Positions 17,637 to 26,605 are shown, numbered from the stretch's first letter. The stretch is DNA of 64,000 bases from an uncultured Lachnospiraceae bacterium (GCA_910586125.1 CAJUHP010000006.1:42557-106556); one strand, 5' to 3'. Translations and numbers: made by a program. Notes: a model not told the origin generated them from the letters alone.

Positions 17637-18362
17637 TTATGTGCGCGGTTCCCTTCTTGCGGCCATTAGGGGGCGTTCTCTCTTCATCGCGCGCAAAACC
17701 GCCTTGTTCTCCTCACAGACACGGTACGACTCCAGAGCCTTCTGAACCGCCCTGTGCCAAGTCTCCTCCTCCAGCGCCTCTCCCCGCAGATACGCCATCC
17801 CCTCCTGCGGGTATACCGCCAGAGCCGTCGCCGCGCACCAGGCCACGCCCATTCTGGCATAATAGCCCGGATGCTTCAGCCGTCCCATAACCGAAAATAC
17901 CTGCTCACAATACTCGTCAACCAGAAAATGGCTCATCAGCATCACCGCCGCCACGCGCTGAAAAAACTCCTGATCCGACTCGATACAGCGCTGCAGCCAG
18001 GAAAATACTTCTTTCCGATTTTTTCTTGCTGTGGAGAAATTTTGGCAGAATGCATCGCTTACCATCCAGTCGTGAATCTGGGGAAGAAAGCCGTCCGCCG
18101 TCTGAAGAAGCGCGCCGATCTCATCCTTGGCGTAGCCGATGACAAAAGCCTTCAGCAGATCCTGCTCCAGATATTCGCAGGGTCCGTACTGCTCCATGAA
18201 ATAACGGTAATCTTCCCTGGCAATCTTTTTTGCCATTGCCCGCAGTATGGGAACGCAGACTCCCAGAGCCGGTTTACTGTCCGGAACTACCTTTCGATAA
18301 TAGGCCGCCTGGCGATCGGTCCTGCACTCACACAATTCCTCATTGATCTCTCTCCACTCCAT
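17637..18362 (-). CDS. DNA alkylation repair protein (AlkD-like)
   Basis: A 241-residue all-helical protein of the AlkD/HEAT-like DNA glycosylase family. Family features are the WMVSDAFCQNF block near residue 100, the following WLQRCIESDQEFFQRVAAVMLM helix region and HPGYYARMGVAWCAAT. These enzymes remove bulky or positively charged alkylated bases. It is followed by recQ on the same strand, consistent with a small repair group. It begins with ATG at 18362, and a TTGCAA/TAAACT promoter lies upstream. Confidence 0.88.
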   Translation of the reverse strand: MEWREINEELCECRTDRQAAYYRKVVPDSKPALGVCVPILRAMAKKIAREDYRYFMEQYGPCEYLEQDLLKAFVIGYAKDEIGALLQTADGFLPQIHDWMVSDAFCQNFSTARKNRKEVFSWLQRCIESDQEFFQRVAAVMLMSHFLVDEYCEQVFSVMGRLKHPGYYARMGVAWCAATALAVYPQEGMAYLRGEALEEETWHRAVQKALESYRVCEENKAVLRAMKRERPLMAARREPRT

Positions 18363-18431
18363 ATCGAATCCTTTCGGCGGCCTTGCCTGCTTCTTCCCAT
18401 TCAGAGAACAAATTTTCTCTGCTCTAGCAAC

Positions 18432-18460
18432 AGTTTATCGTTTCCGCGATAAAATTGCAA
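18432..18460 (-). promoter_or_regulatory. Possible promoter of the AlkD-like gene
   Basis: On the minus strand TTGCAA (18455-18460), 17 bases, TAAACT (18432-18437), in the short gap after thiC. Confidence 0.45.
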
Positions 18461-18472
18461 GCGATTTTTTTG

Positions 18473-19783
18473 TCATTCATCAAAAATACTCACGATCTCC
18501 CCATCCAGAATTCGATTTGTATTCTTTACGGCGCAGAAATTCCCGCACATGCTGCAGGTATCTTCCTTCTCCGGCTTTGCCTCCGCCCGGTAGCGGCGGG
18601 CTTTCTCCGGGTCCATGCTCAGAGCGAACATCGCTTCCCAGTCCAGCCGCTTTCTGGCCTCGCTCATCTGTTTGTCCCAGACGCTGGCGCCGGGAATTCC
18701 CTTGGCGATGTCGGCTGCATGGGCTGCAATCTTTGCCGCGACGATCCCCTCCTTCACATCGGCCGCATTGGGCAGACGAAGATGCTCTGCCGGCGTCACA
18801 TAGCACAGAAACGCCGCCCCGGCCGCCGCCGCGATGGCTCCGCCGATGGCCGCTGTGATATGATCGTAGCCGGGCGCCACATCCGTCACCAGCGGCCCCA
18901 GCACATAGAAGGGCGCGCCGTGACACAACGTCTTCTGAATCTCCATATTGGCCGCAATCTGGTTCATAGGCATATGGCCCGGCCCCTCGATCATGACCTG
19001 CACATCCTTCTCCCAGGCCCGCTTTGTCAGCTCTCCCAGCGTGATCAATTCCTCAATCTGCGCCGTATCCGTCGCGTCGGCCAGACAGCCCGGACGGCAG
19101 GCGTCCCCTAGGCTCATGGTAATGTCGTACTCCCGGCAGATATCCAGAATCTCGTCATAATGCTCATAGAAAGGGTTCTCCTGCCCGCTCATCTCCATCC
19201 AGGCAAACATAATCGATCCGCCTCTTGATACGATATTCATCAGCCGCTTATTCTGTTTGAAGCGGGCTGCTGTCGCCTGGTTCATACCGCAGTGGATCGT
19301 CATAAAATCCACGCCGTCCTCCGCGTGCATCCGCACAATATCGAGCCATTCCTCGGACGTAATCTCCCCCAGCGGCTTATGGTAATAAACCACGGCGTCA
19401 TAAATCGGCACCGTGCCGATCATGGCCGGGCATTCTGCCGTCAGTTTCCGGCGAAACGAACGGGTATCGCCGTACGAACTCAGGTCCATGATGGCTTCCG
19501 CGCCCATGCTGACAGCCTCCTGGACCTTTTCATATTCCATGTCCACATCCTTCCAGTCGCGGGATACCCCCAGATTGACGTTGATTTTCGTACGCAGTCC
19601 GGCGCCGATCCCGCTGGGATTCAAGCTGGTATGGCGCTTGTTGGCCGGGATAATGACCTGACCTGCGGCGATCTGCCCGCGCAGATCCTCCGGGTTCCAC
19701 CCCTCTTTTTCTGCCACGATCTCCATCTGCGGGGTAACAATTCCCCGGCGGGCCGCATCCATCTGTGTTGTGTAATGTTCCAT
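18473..19783 (-). CDS. thiC: Phosphomethylpyrimidine synthase
   Basis: ThiC is a radical SAM-type enzyme that converts aminoimidazole ribotide to hydroxymethylpyrimidine phosphate in thiamine synthesis. The 436-residue protein carries the family blocks [30 protein letters not shown] and the C-terminal iron-sulfur motif CSMCGNFC. I place the start at the ATG 19781-19783 ([14 protein letters not shown]), preceded by GGAAAGGAAGAG; the open frame continues upstream through a repetitive leader that is not protein-like. It is controlled by a TPP riboswitch and is the only thiamine gene here. Length is typical of the shorter clostridial ThiC. Confidence 0.97.
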   Translation of the reverse strand: MEHYTTQMDAARRGIVTPQMEIVAEKEGWNPEDLRGQIAAGQVIIPANKRHTSLNPSGIGAGLRTKINVNLGVSRDWKDVDMEYEKVQEAVSMGAEAIMDLSSYGDTRSFRRKLTAECPAMIGTVPIYDAVVYYHKPLGEITSEEWLDIVRMHAEDGVDFMTIHCGMNQATAARFKQNKRLMNIVSRGGSIMFAWMEMSGQENPFYEHYDEILDICREYDITMSLGDACRPGCLADATDTAQIEELITLGELTKRAWEKDVQVMIEGPGHMPMNQIAANMEIQKTLCHGAPFYVLGPLVTDVAPGYDHITAAIGGAIAAAAGAAFLCYVTPAEHLRLPNAADVKEGIVAAKIAAHAADIAKGIPGASVWDKQMSEARKRLDWEAMFALSMDPEKARRYRAEAKPEKEDTCSMCGNFCAVKNTNRILDGEIVSIFDE

Positions 19784-19800
19784 TCTGTTCTCTTCCTTTC

Positions 19801-19850
19801 CGATTCTTTTAGATTCTTTTAGATTCTTTTTGGTCCTTTTGGATTCTTCT
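19801..19850. repeat. Tandem decamer repeat in the thiC leader
   Basis: Five consecutive ten-base units of the form nGATTCTTTT (with drift in the last two) lie between the riboswitch terminator and the thiC ribosome site. Two neighbouring units are identical. On the transcribed strand this gives a purine-rich AAAAGAATCT repeat. Confidence 0.8.
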
Positions 19851-19886
19851 GGTTTTTTTGGTAGACACACCCTGCGCAAACGGGAT

Positions 19887-19917
19887 CAAAAAGCGGTGTG
19901 CAGAATAAGCACACCGC
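19887..19917 (-). terminator. TPP riboswitch terminator
   Basis: On the minus strand GCGGTGTGC and GCACACCGC pair around an eight-base loop and are followed by TTTTT. It lies between the TPP aptamer and thiC. Confidence 0.88.
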
Positions 19918-19940
19918 GCCGGTCTTTGGCCGAATAATCA

Positions 19941-20029
19941 GCAGGTTCCCTACGTTGGCATTATCCAAATCAGGTTATGGGTTAAAGCGATACAGCTTAC
20001 TCTCAGCCTGCTTTTAGCAAGCACCCCTT
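19941..20029 (-). ncRNA. TPP riboswitch (THI element)
   Basis: The minus strand shows the classical THI-box blocks: AGGGGTGC, GGCTGAGA, ACCCATAACCTGATTTGGAT and AATGCCAACGTAGGGAA. Thiamine diphosphate binding would favour the terminator downstream and switch off thiC when thiamine is plentiful. Confidence 0.97.
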
Positions 20030-20099
20030 TTGCGTTCTTAAATTGTTGTTGATTGCTGTTGGATTCCGAACTCTATCATATCACGAAGCGGGAAGGAGG

Positions 20100-20546
20100 T
20101 CAATGGGAGACGGGAAATGCGTTCTCATTTTCGCTTTCTTCGCTGTCTAAATGCTTTAATAGAATGATCTCCAGAGGTTCCCCAGGCAGCAGCAGAGAGC
20201 CGCAGTCTACATAACCGTTTTTCCGATAAAAGAACTGTGCCCTCTCATTTGAAAGCGTGGAGGTCAGGACCTGCTTGTATCGCTTTTTTAACATCTCTTT
20301 TTCCCAGAAATCAACAAGCTGCCTGCCGTATCCGTTTCCCCGATAACCCTCCAAAACATAGAGCATATTCATAAATGGAATATTATCCCAAAACAAATTA
20401 TAACGCAGCCATCCGATCAAGTGTTCTGTATGGGTCAGGATTAAAACACGCCCTGCTTCTATAGAATTTTTCAATTCCATTTCGCTGATATGTCTGTCAT
20501 GCTTCTGCAATATCGGCAAATCGTTTTTTTCTGCGTATCGGATCAT
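20100..20546 (-). CDS. GNAT family N-acetyltransferase
   Basis: A 148-residue GNAT fold protein. The acetyl-CoA loop motif RGNGYGRQ (residues 69-76) follows the strand MLYVLEGY, and a late NGYVDCGSLLL segment matches motif B. The substrate is unknown; such stand-alone GNATs act on amines, protein N-termini or antibiotics. It marks the edge of a lower-GC patch (about 20.1-23.6 kb) that also holds an aminoglycoside nucleotidyltransferase, but is on the opposite strand to it. Confidence 0.85.
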   Translation of the reverse strand: MIRYAEKNDLPILQKHDRHISEMELKNSIEAGRVLILTHTEHLIGWLRYNLFWDNIPFMNMLYVLEGYRGNGYGRQLVDFWEKEMLKKRYKQVLTSTLSNERAQFFYRKNGYVDCGSLLLPGEPLEIILLKHLDSEESENENAFPVSH

Positions 20547-20711
20547 ATGGGGGGCGTCCTTTCTTAAATTCTATACGATAAGCTCTGTCCACAACAAGAG
20601 CCGGCATCCCCAAGAATAATCATACGATTCCCTTCTGGATGCCCTCTCTGGCAGACACTCTGATTATACCATATTCACACCGCATTTCACCCCAAACTTT
20701 TTTGGAAAGTG

Positions 20712-20740
20712 TTGCATCCTTTTTGGTTTCGCCCTATAAT
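20712..20740 (+). promoter_or_regulatory. Promoter ahead of the ANT(6) region
   Basis: TTGCAT (20712-20717), 17 bases, TATAAT (20735-20740). It starts about 270 bases upstream of the nucleotidyltransferase gene and reads through a possible short leader frame. Confidence 0.6.
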
Positions 20741-20783
20741 AACAGAAGTTTGCGGGATTCCTGCTTTTTTTCAAAATAGTAAA

Positions 20784-20924
20784 GTGGAATCGGATGATAT
20801 GCTATTATTACAGCTACATACAAATAGGCTGCCATTTTATATAAACGGCGGATGTGAACCTACCATGTTTACATTTCTTAATGGCACGAAAGATGGAGGC
20901 TTTATCCTGATTGAAGATATGTAG
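20784..20924 (+). CDS. Possible leader peptide, 46 aa
   Basis: A GTG at 20784 (or the ATG at 20799) opens a 41-46 residue frame ending NGTKDGGFILIEDM between the promoter and the aminoglycoside nucleotidyltransferase gene. There is no strong ribosome site. A hairpin (AACAGC ... GCTGTT, about 20936-20958) follows its stop, so it may be a leader region; equally it may be a decayed gene end. I do not recognise the protein. Confidence 0.25.
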   Translation: MESDDMLLLQLHTNRLPFYINGGCEPTMFTFLNGTKDGGFILIEDM

Positions 20925-21014
20925 CACTTACAAAAACAGCGGAAAAACCGGCTGTTTCTACGCGGTCAACACTGTGGTATAACGAGACCGCTATATAAGA
21001 TAGGAGAAACAAAC

Positions 21015-21878
21015 ATGAGGTCAGAAAAACAGATTTTTGATACCATTTTGAATTTCGCTGACGCGGACGACCGGATTCGTATGGTTACGCTGGAGGGTTC
21101 CCGAACCAATATAAATATAGCGCCTGATGATTTTCAGGATTTTGATATAACTTTTTTTGTTACAGATATACAGAGTTTTACAGCAGATGATGAATGGCTG
21201 AATGTGTTTGGTGAGAGATTAATCATGCAAAAGCCAGAAGATATGGAGTTATTTCCCGCCGAAGAAAAGGGGTTTTCTTATCTGATGCTGTTTTGGGATG
21301 ATGTTAAAATAGATCTGACTTTACTTCCGCTGGACTTGATCGACGAATATTTTACATGGGATAAGCTGGTAAAACTTCTGCTGGACAAAGATAACCGTAT
21401 CGCTCTATCTCCGGTGCCAACGGACATTGACTACCATTTACAGCGTCCAACCGAACGAATGTTTGACGATTGCTGCAATGAATTTTGGAATACTGTGCCC
21501 TATGTCGTAAAAGGGCTGTGCCGCAAAGAAATTCTGTTTGCTATTGACCATATGAATGATATCGTACGAAAGGAATTGCTCCGCATGATTTCATGGCTGG
21601 TCGGCATAGAACGGGGATTTCATTTCAGTTTGGGCAAAAATTATAAATTTTTGAACCGGTATCTTCCCGAGGAATTGTGGAACCGGCTTATGGCCACTTA
21701 CCGAATGGATTCCTATCAACAAATGTGGGACTCTTTGGAACAGTGCATGGCATTGTTCCGGGAAGTCTCGGCGCAAGCCGCACAGCGTCTAGGTTATCTG
21801 TACCCGCCATATGATGAAAAAATCAGTGAGTATGTCATTCGTCATAAGGCAAAATACAGCGCCGAACGGCCTCTTTGA
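21015..21878 (+). CDS. Aminoglycoside 6-adenylyltransferase, ANT(6) type
   Basis: A 287-residue nucleotidyltransferase of the ANT(6)/AadE family, which inactivates streptomycin by adenylylation. The nucleotide-binding motif GSRTN is at residues 28-32, followed by the catalytic carboxylates in QDFDITFFV (D42, D44), then a helical C-terminal domain with WLVGIERGFHFSLGKNYKFL. An AGGAG site precedes the ATG. GC is lower than in the flanking genes, in keeping with acquisition, but no mobile-element gene is adjacent. Whether it confers resistance or belongs to an intrinsic housekeeping branch is not decided by sequence. Confidence 0.9.
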   Translation: MRSEKQIFDTILNFADADDRIRMVTLEGSRTNINIAPDDFQDFDITFFVTDIQSFTADDEWLNVFGERLIMQKPEDMELFPAEEKGFSYLMLFWDDVKIDLTLLPLDLIDEYFTWDKLVKLLLDKDNRIALSPVPTDIDYHLQRPTERMFDDCCNEFWNTVPYVVKGLCRKEILFAIDHMNDIVRKELLRMISWLVGIERGFHFSLGKNYKFLNRYLPEELWNRLMATYRMDSYQQMWDSLEQCMALFREVSAQAAQRLGYLYPPYDEKISEYVIRHKAKYSAERPL

Positions 21879-21936
21879 TATCAAATGGGAGGATAGGATA
21901 TGAAATCCTTATCCTCCGACTGCCATTGTTACGATG

Positions 21937-22076
21937 CTACCGCACAAATTCCAGATCCGCTATTCGGATTTGCTCCGGCGTAAATTCTTCGATGGTATAC
22001 CGCACAAAATATTTCTCCCCCTGCTTGAGATAAACTTCATAGCCGATCCATTCATCAAACGCTGTATTCTTTGGCG
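21937..22076 (-). pseudogene. C-terminal remnant of an unknown protein
   Basis: Just beyond the ClbS/DfsB-like stop the minus strand continues in another frame with a protein-like stretch, FDEWIGYEVYLKQGEKYFVR and onward to IRIADLEFVR followed by TAG. There is no start codon or ribosome site for it. It looks like the last 40 residues of a gene whose front was lost or fused to its neighbour, or less likely a chance frame. Confidence 0.3.
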
Positions 22077-22625
22077 CTATCCTCTCGGCACCACATGTAT
22101 TTTCTTGTGTACTTTCAATTTCTTCATAGCCCAGTCATAATGGCTTGACGTCGTGCTGACAAAGTAGGAGCCCAAAGCGTTCCCGCCTGTCCATGGATAA
22201 ACTCCTTTTGAGAACAGCTCTTCATTAGAAAAGGTTTCCGCCAGCTTCATAATTTCATCATGGGATTTTTGAAGCATCGCTCTCGCATCGTCCAGCGATG
22301 TTTCTTGATGTTTTTTCCAAAACTCCAGGTTCATCTCCCCATAAGTTCTCCAGTTATAAGGCTCTGGAAGAAATGGTTTGCGGCCGCCGTTTTGATTGTC
22401 CTGCACCCAATGAAGCAGCAGATGATGCCATTCGTACAGATGGATGAGTACATCCCGAAGGTTTTTATCTCGTTTCCAGTGGGCCTCTTTCTTTTTCCCG
22501 TCACCAGAAAAATCAAAAGGCACAGACAGCTCCCGCTCTGTCAGACCCGCAATCAGCTCCTCCAGCTTTTTATAATTTGCGGCTGCTGCAGTCAATAAAT
22601 CTTCCTTTGATGTTGGTCTGCTCAT
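22077..22625 (-). CDS. ClbS/DfsB family four-helix bundle protein
   Basis: A 182-residue protein starting MSRPTSKEDLLTAAAANYKK, with the family blocks LIHLYEWHHLLLHWV near residue 75 and PYNWRTYGEMN. The ClbS/DfsB family belongs to the DinB-like four-helix superfamily; ClbS protects against colibactin, and others are of unknown function. AAAGGAAAAGA precedes two adjacent ATG codons; I chose the second, giving the usual family start. It is downstream of a WYL regulator and separated from it by a hairpin, so it may be regulated by it only through readthrough. Confidence 0.82.
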   Translation of the reverse strand: MSRPTSKEDLLTAAAANYKKLEELIAGLTERELSVPFDFSGDGKKKEAHWKRDKNLRDVLIHLYEWHHLLLHWVQDNQNGGRKPFLPEPYNWRTYGEMNLEFWKKHQETSLDDARAMLQKSHDEIMKLAETFSNEELFSKGVYPWTGGNALGSYFVSTTSSHYDWAMKKLKVHKKIHVVPRG

Positions 22626-22686
22626 CATTCTTTTCCTTTCCATCTTCACTTTTTCTGTTCTGCTTGTGCCTACCATATTATCAAAC

Positions 22687-22715
22687 AAACCCTGACATCT
22701 CCTGTCAGGGTTTGT
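22687..22715 (-). terminator. Hairpin at the end of the WYL regulator gene
   Basis: AACCCTGACA and TGTCAGGGTT form a perfect stem overlapping the stop codon of the regulator. The minus-strand side is followed by TGTTTGAT and the plus-strand side by a T run, so it may work in both directions. Confidence 0.65.
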
Positions 22716-23622
22716 TTTTTTCATATATTAATTTTGCCTGATTTGCCACAATTTCCTTCAGACCGGCAGGGGAAAGAATCTCTACCTGCGTTCCAAACGA
22801 CAGCAGAAAACCGATCAGCCACGCGTCTTCCGGCATTTTTGCCGAGACGATCAAATCACCGTTCGCCTGCTGCTGCACCTGCGTTTTATCAAACTCATCG
22901 TAAACACGGTAAGCCATTTCCCTGGGAAAGCGAAGCGAAATTACACGATACGCATACGAACCTCCCTCCTTTTCTTCCTTGGATGTATTCTCCTGCTCTC
23001 TCCAAAGGCGGCGCGAAAACGTTTGATTCAAAATTTCCAAATCCAGAATCCGATTCAATTTAAATGTCCGCACATTCTGTCTCTCCATGCAAAACGCTTT
23101 CAAATACCATGCTCTTGCTTTGTAGGACAGCTTCCATGGCTGTACAATTCTTTCGCCAATCTCCCCGCAGCAGCCCGCATAGCGGATTTTCACCTGCCTG
23201 CCGCCAAGGATCGCTGATTTCAGCCGTTCAAATTTTTCATTGTCAAAGGCTTCGTTTCCCCATCTGGAAAAATCCACCTCCAGCCAATTTTCGCAGTGCA
23301 GATGAAATATGGCAGAAAGCTTCTGTAACGTCTGGCTGCCGCCTGTATTCTGCGCTGCGCTGATACTCTGTAAGGCCGTGAGAATCTCCTGCTTTTCCGC
23401 CTCGGACAGCACCGCTTGATCCAGTACAAAGTCATTCATCAGATGAATCCCGCCGTTTCTGCCGGCTTCCGCGTAAACAGGAATGCCGGCTCCGCTTAAG
23501 GCGTCTATATCTCTGTAAATCGTTCGGACGGATACCTCAAACTTTTCCGCCAATTCCGGCGCAGTAGCTTCTCCTTTATCCAGCAGATAGTACACGATCT
23601 GAAACAACCGGCTCCCCTGCAT
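22705..23622 (-). CDS. WYL-domain transcriptional regulator (YafY-like)
   Basis: A 305-residue regulator with an N-terminal winged helix-turn-helix (LDKGEATAPELAEKFEVSVR, then TIYRDIDALSGAGIPV) and a WYL domain (VQPWKLSYKARAWYLKAFC, then RTFKLNRI) followed by a WCX extension. WYL regulators sense small ligands, oligonucleotides or stress; the ligand is not known here. The HTH is DeoR-like, typical of YafY proteins that are encoded beside small stress or DinB-like genes, which fits the ClbS/DfsB-like gene downstream. Confidence 0.92.
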   Translation of the reverse strand: MQGSRLFQIVYYLLDKGEATAPELAEKFEVSVRTIYRDIDALSGAGIPVYAEAGRNGGIHLMNDFVLDQAVLSEAEKQEILTALQSISAAQNTGGSQTLQKLSAIFHLHCENWLEVDFSRWGNEAFDNEKFERLKSAILGGRQVKIRYAGCCGEIGERIVQPWKLSYKARAWYLKAFCMERQNVRTFKLNRILDLEILNQTFSRRLWREQENTSKEEKEGGSYAYRVISLRFPREMAYRVYDEFDKTQVQQQANGDLIVSAKMPEDAWLIGFLLSFGTQVEILSPAGLKEIVANQAKLIYEKNKP

Positions 23623-23701
23623 CGCTTTTTCCTCCTATTGCGGCCAAACCTCTCTCGTCGCCGCGTGCCGTATTGCCTGGCCTTTCCGACAGTCTGCCCC
23701 G

Positions 23702-24916
23702 CTATTTGCACCGGTATTCGCTTTGTCTCCACCTTCTTTGGGCCGCAAACAGCGTCACGCTTGCGCTGCCCGCGACAAAAAGCCATAAAAGGATGACCTG
23801 CAGCCAGCCGCTGCTCTCGGCCACGGCGCCGAAAGCGTAGGTGGATACGGCGCTGCCCACATAGGTAAAGGCATTCAGAAGTCCGGAAACAGTAGATACC
23901 ATCCCCAGACCTGCAAAATATTTGGGAAGGCGGCTGATCAGCATCAGATTTACGCCGTATGTACAGCCGGTGATCAGCATCATCAGCAGGATACAGCACC
24001 AGAAACAGCGGCCATGCGCAAACAGCATCAGGACACAGCAGCCCAGCCCTGCCGCAAACAGGATGCCTCCGGTCAGAAGCTCATCTTTCAGTTTCCTGTA
24101 CAGAGCCGACGCAAACAGCGTGCTGAATATACTGAACAGCGGTATGACGGCCGTCATCAGCACCGACGCCGATGTGTTGACGCCGAATCCTTCCATCAGA
24201 TAAGCCGGCATCCACGTTGTGATGCCGTCCCGCAGAACCCCCATCAAAACGATGGCGAGCAGAACAGGAATGAGCGGTATGACGGTAAACAGGCTTGCAA
24301 AGTCAAAGGATCTTTTGGAGGCTGACGCAGGCGCTCGGTCCGGCAGATCTCTGGTATGGAAGTACCAAAAACAGGCGGTTCCCGCCGCGATGACCGCGGG
24401 CAGAAAGAAGGCGGCCTGCCAGCCCCAGATCAAAAGGCAGAGCGGTACAAACACATAGATGGCTATGGCCCCGACCGAGGAAGCCAGCGAGACCAGTACA
24501 CTGCATTTTTGAAACCAAACCTCGTCCAACTGTTCCGCCATGAGCCGGACTAAGGGCGGCCACATCATGGACTGAAACAGACCGTTTACGCACCACACCG
24601 GCAGAATCACGTTCATCTGCGGGAAAACCGCTACCAAAATATTGCACAGGGCAGTTCCCAGCAGGCCGGTGAAAATGACTTTCTGGGGGGCGAGCCGGTC
24701 GCCTAGCAGGCCGCAGACCAACTGCCCGGCCCCATAGGTCAGAAAGCTTCCCGTCACCGGCAGCCCGGCCAGACTTTTGCTGATCTGTAAGGCGTTCTGC
24801 AGCTCGACCAGACAGGCCGCATAGTTCAGCCGGGTCAGATAACTCACAAAATAGGACATACAGCACAGAAAGCTCAAAAATCCCATATTCGGTTTGGAGA
24901 TGCTTTTCTTTTTCAC
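23702..24916 (-). CDS. MFS transporter, OPA/sugar-phosphate permease-like
   Basis: A 404-residue protein with about 12 hydrophobic segments and no signal peptide. The N-terminal half carries YLTRLNYAACL, GAGQLVCGLLGDR and WCVNGLFQSMMWPPLVRLM, features of the organophosphate:phosphate antiporter (GlpT/UhpT-like) branch. It overlaps the phosphodiesterase gene by four bases (ATGA). With a phosphoesterase and a DeoR-type regulator (which usually sense sugar phosphates) in the same operon, uptake of a phosphorylated compound released or cleaved by the phosphoesterase is likely, but the substrate is inferred. Confidence 0.85.
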   Translation of the reverse strand: MKKKSISKPNMGFLSFLCCMSYFVSYLTRLNYAACLVELQNALQISKSLAGLPVTGSFLTYGAGQLVCGLLGDRLAPQKVIFTGLLGTALCNILVAVFPQMNVILPVWCVNGLFQSMMWPPLVRLMAEQLDEVWFQKCSVLVSLASSVGAIAIYVFVPLCLLIWGWQAAFFLPAVIAAGTACFWYFHTRDLPDRAPASASKRSFDFASLFTVIPLIPVLLAIVLMGVLRDGITTWMPAYLMEGFGVNTSASVLMTAVIPLFSIFSTLFASALYRKLKDELLTGGILFAAGLGCCVLMLFAHGRCFWCCILLMMLITGCTYGVNLMLISRLPKYFAGLGMVSTVSGLLNAFTYVGSAVSTYAFGAVAESSGWLQVILLWLFVAGSASVTLFAAQRRWRQSEYRCK

Positions 24917-25689
24917 AGCAGACTTTTCCCTTTCCAGTCTTTCGGCGCGGGAACGCCTTCTAATTTTGTTATGGTGGGAGCAATATCGCAGATATTGACT
25001 TCGGGAAGCGCCTGGTTTGCAGGGAAGTCCTCCCCGATGCAGATCAGGGGAATCCGCATATCTTCCGGCTCTCTGGTTCCGTGCATGTACTCGTGTCCGC
25101 CGTGATCGGCCGTCACAAAAATCGTGTACTCCTCACAAAAGGCGTCGATCAGTCGGTGTATTTCATCCAGAGACCGCGCGCAGGAGCGAAGATACGCTTC
25201 GCTCATCCAGCCGCTCTCGTGTCCCGCGTGATCCGTATCGCCCAGATAGACAAAGGCAAAATCCGGTTTTTCCTGCGCGATATAGGAGAGCGCATTCTCC
25301 GTCACCATCTCATTTGCCTTCTCTGAACCCAGAAAATCGCCCGAGGCAAAAAAACTGTAGCACAAGGAGGAGGGGCGGGACAGATCTCTCAGTTCTTCCC
25401 AGTTGTAAAAAAAGGCACAGGTTCTGCCGTTGGCGCTCAGTTGTTCGCAGAGTCCGCTCACCGGGCGGCTCATGGGAACATAGGTATTGGTCAGAATTCC
25501 ATGCCTCTTTGGCACAACGCTGTGAAACAGCGAGACGTGGCAGGGAAGCGTAACCGAAGGATATACGGTCTGCGCTGTCAGCGTATGGCTTCCCAGGCCA
25601 AGCAGAACGCTGCCGTACGGGTTGCCGCAGGCGGTTATGGCATCGGGTCTTAAGCCGTCGCATAAAATAAGCAGTACTTTCTGGTTCAT
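24913..25689 (-). CDS. Alkaline phosphatase-superfamily phosphodiesterase
   Basis: A 258-residue member of the nucleotide pyrophosphatase/phosphodiesterase branch of the alkaline phosphatase superfamily. Metal and nucleophile motifs are visible: CDGLRPDA (D11), SVTLPCH with the Thr nucleophile at 47, DTDHAGHE and TADHGGHE. No signal peptide is seen, so it should act in the cytosol. The ATG at 25689 has AAAGGAAAAAG upstream; an in-frame ATG 11 codons earlier is in a lysine-rich stretch and unlikely. It is the middle gene of the DeoR-phosphodiesterase-MFS operon. Confidence 0.88.
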   Translation of the reverse strand: MNQKVLLILCDGLRPDAITACGNPYGSVLLGLGSHTLTAQTVYPSVTLPCHVSLFHSVVPKRHGILTNTYVPMSRPVSGLCEQLSANGRTCAFFYNWEELRDLSRPSSLCYSFFASGDFLGSEKANEMVTENALSYIAQEKPDFAFVYLGDTDHAGHESGWMSEAYLRSCARSLDEIHRLIDAFCEEYTIFVTADHGGHEYMHGTREPEDMRIPLICIGEDFPANQALPEVNICDIAPTITKLEGVPAPKDWKGKSLL

Positions 25690-25749
25690 ATCTTTTTCCT
25701 TTCTTTTTTTCGGCTTCGGCAAAAAAGTCGGAGGCCGTTTGGCTTGAAA

Positions 25750-26547
25750 CTATCTCTTGTCTATCGCCGGCAGGGCTCCCCCAGCCGTATTTTCAATCAG
25801 GAGGGAAGCTTTCTGGTACGCCCGGAAAATCTCTTCCGGCAGACCGGAATCGGTCAGATAGCGGTAAGCCGGTTCTGCCGCGCAGATTTTCAGGGGCGCA
25901 TGCGACTCGAACTTACTGCTGTCCGCCAGCACATAGACCTCCTCGCTGATCCCAAGCATTGCCCGCTGGACTTCGATCAGCTCGCAGACATGGTCGCTGA
26001 TCCCAAAATCCAGGGAAATACCGGAGGGCGTGAGAAAATATTTTTTGACATGAAACTGGCGGATCATATCCACGGTCAGATGGCTGTAAAAACTCTTTTC
26101 TTCCGGCTGAAAACAGCCTCCGGTCAGAATGATCCGGTTTGTCTTTGTTTCGGAAAAAATATGAAAGATTTCCAGCGAGTTGGTCAGCACCGTCAGGCTG
26201 TCAAACCGTCCAGCGAGAATTTTCGCCAGCTCAATCGCAGTGGAACCGGTGTCCAGTGCGATAAAATCTCCCTCGCAGATATGGGAACAGGCCGCCAGAG
26301 CAACGGCATGTTTTTCCGGCTGGCGCGCCCCGCTTCGCACCGCCAGATTCCGGTAGCTCTGCATCTGCCGGACCGTGACGGCGCCGCCGTGGACCCGCTT
26401 CAGCAGCCCCTGTTTTTCCATACTTTCCAGATCTTTTCGTACGGTTTCCAGGGATACCTGAAAAAGCGCTGTCAGCTCGCCTGTCGTTACCGAATGGTTT
26501 CGGCCTATCATTTCTGCAATCTTTGCTCTCCGCTCATCCGCAAACAT
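25750..26547 (-). CDS. DeoR/GlpR-family transcriptional regulator
   Basis: A 265-residue regulator with the DeoR-type HTH near residues 5-58 (AEMIGRNHSVTTGELTALFQ, then VSLETVRKDLESMEKQG) and a sugar-phosphate-isomerase-like sensor domain (LDTGSTAIELAK, then LTVLTNSLEI, then ILTGGCFQPEE). It is the first gene of a three-gene operon and probably autoregulates it, with a phosphorylated sugar as effector. A direct repeat TTCACA-n4-TTCACA lies about 60 bases upstream. Confidence 0.93.
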   Translation of the reverse strand: MFADERRAKIAEMIGRNHSVTTGELTALFQVSLETVRKDLESMEKQGLLKRVHGGAVTVRQMQSYRNLAVRSGARQPEKHAVALAACSHICEGDFIALDTGSTAIELAKILAGRFDSLTVLTNSLEIFHIFSETKTNRIILTGGCFQPEEKSFYSHLTVDMIRQFHVKKYFLTPSGISLDFGISDHVCELIEVQRAMLGISEEVYVLADSSKFESHAPLKICAAEPAYRYLTDSGLPEEIFRAYQKASLLIENTAGGALPAIDKR

Positions 26548-26605
26548 CTCTCTTCTCCCTGTTCATCTGCAAATATATGCAAATAAAAACAATTATTTCC
26601 AATCA

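Noticed and set aside
19801..19850. Decamer repeats as a CRISPR-like array
   Set aside because: Units are contiguous with no spacers and only ten bases long.
18473..19879. Longer ThiC starting at 19879
   Set aside because: The extra N-terminus is encoded by the decamer repeats and is a Lys/Glu/Ser-rich stretch without a ribosome site; the ATG at 19783 has one and begins the conserved family sequence.
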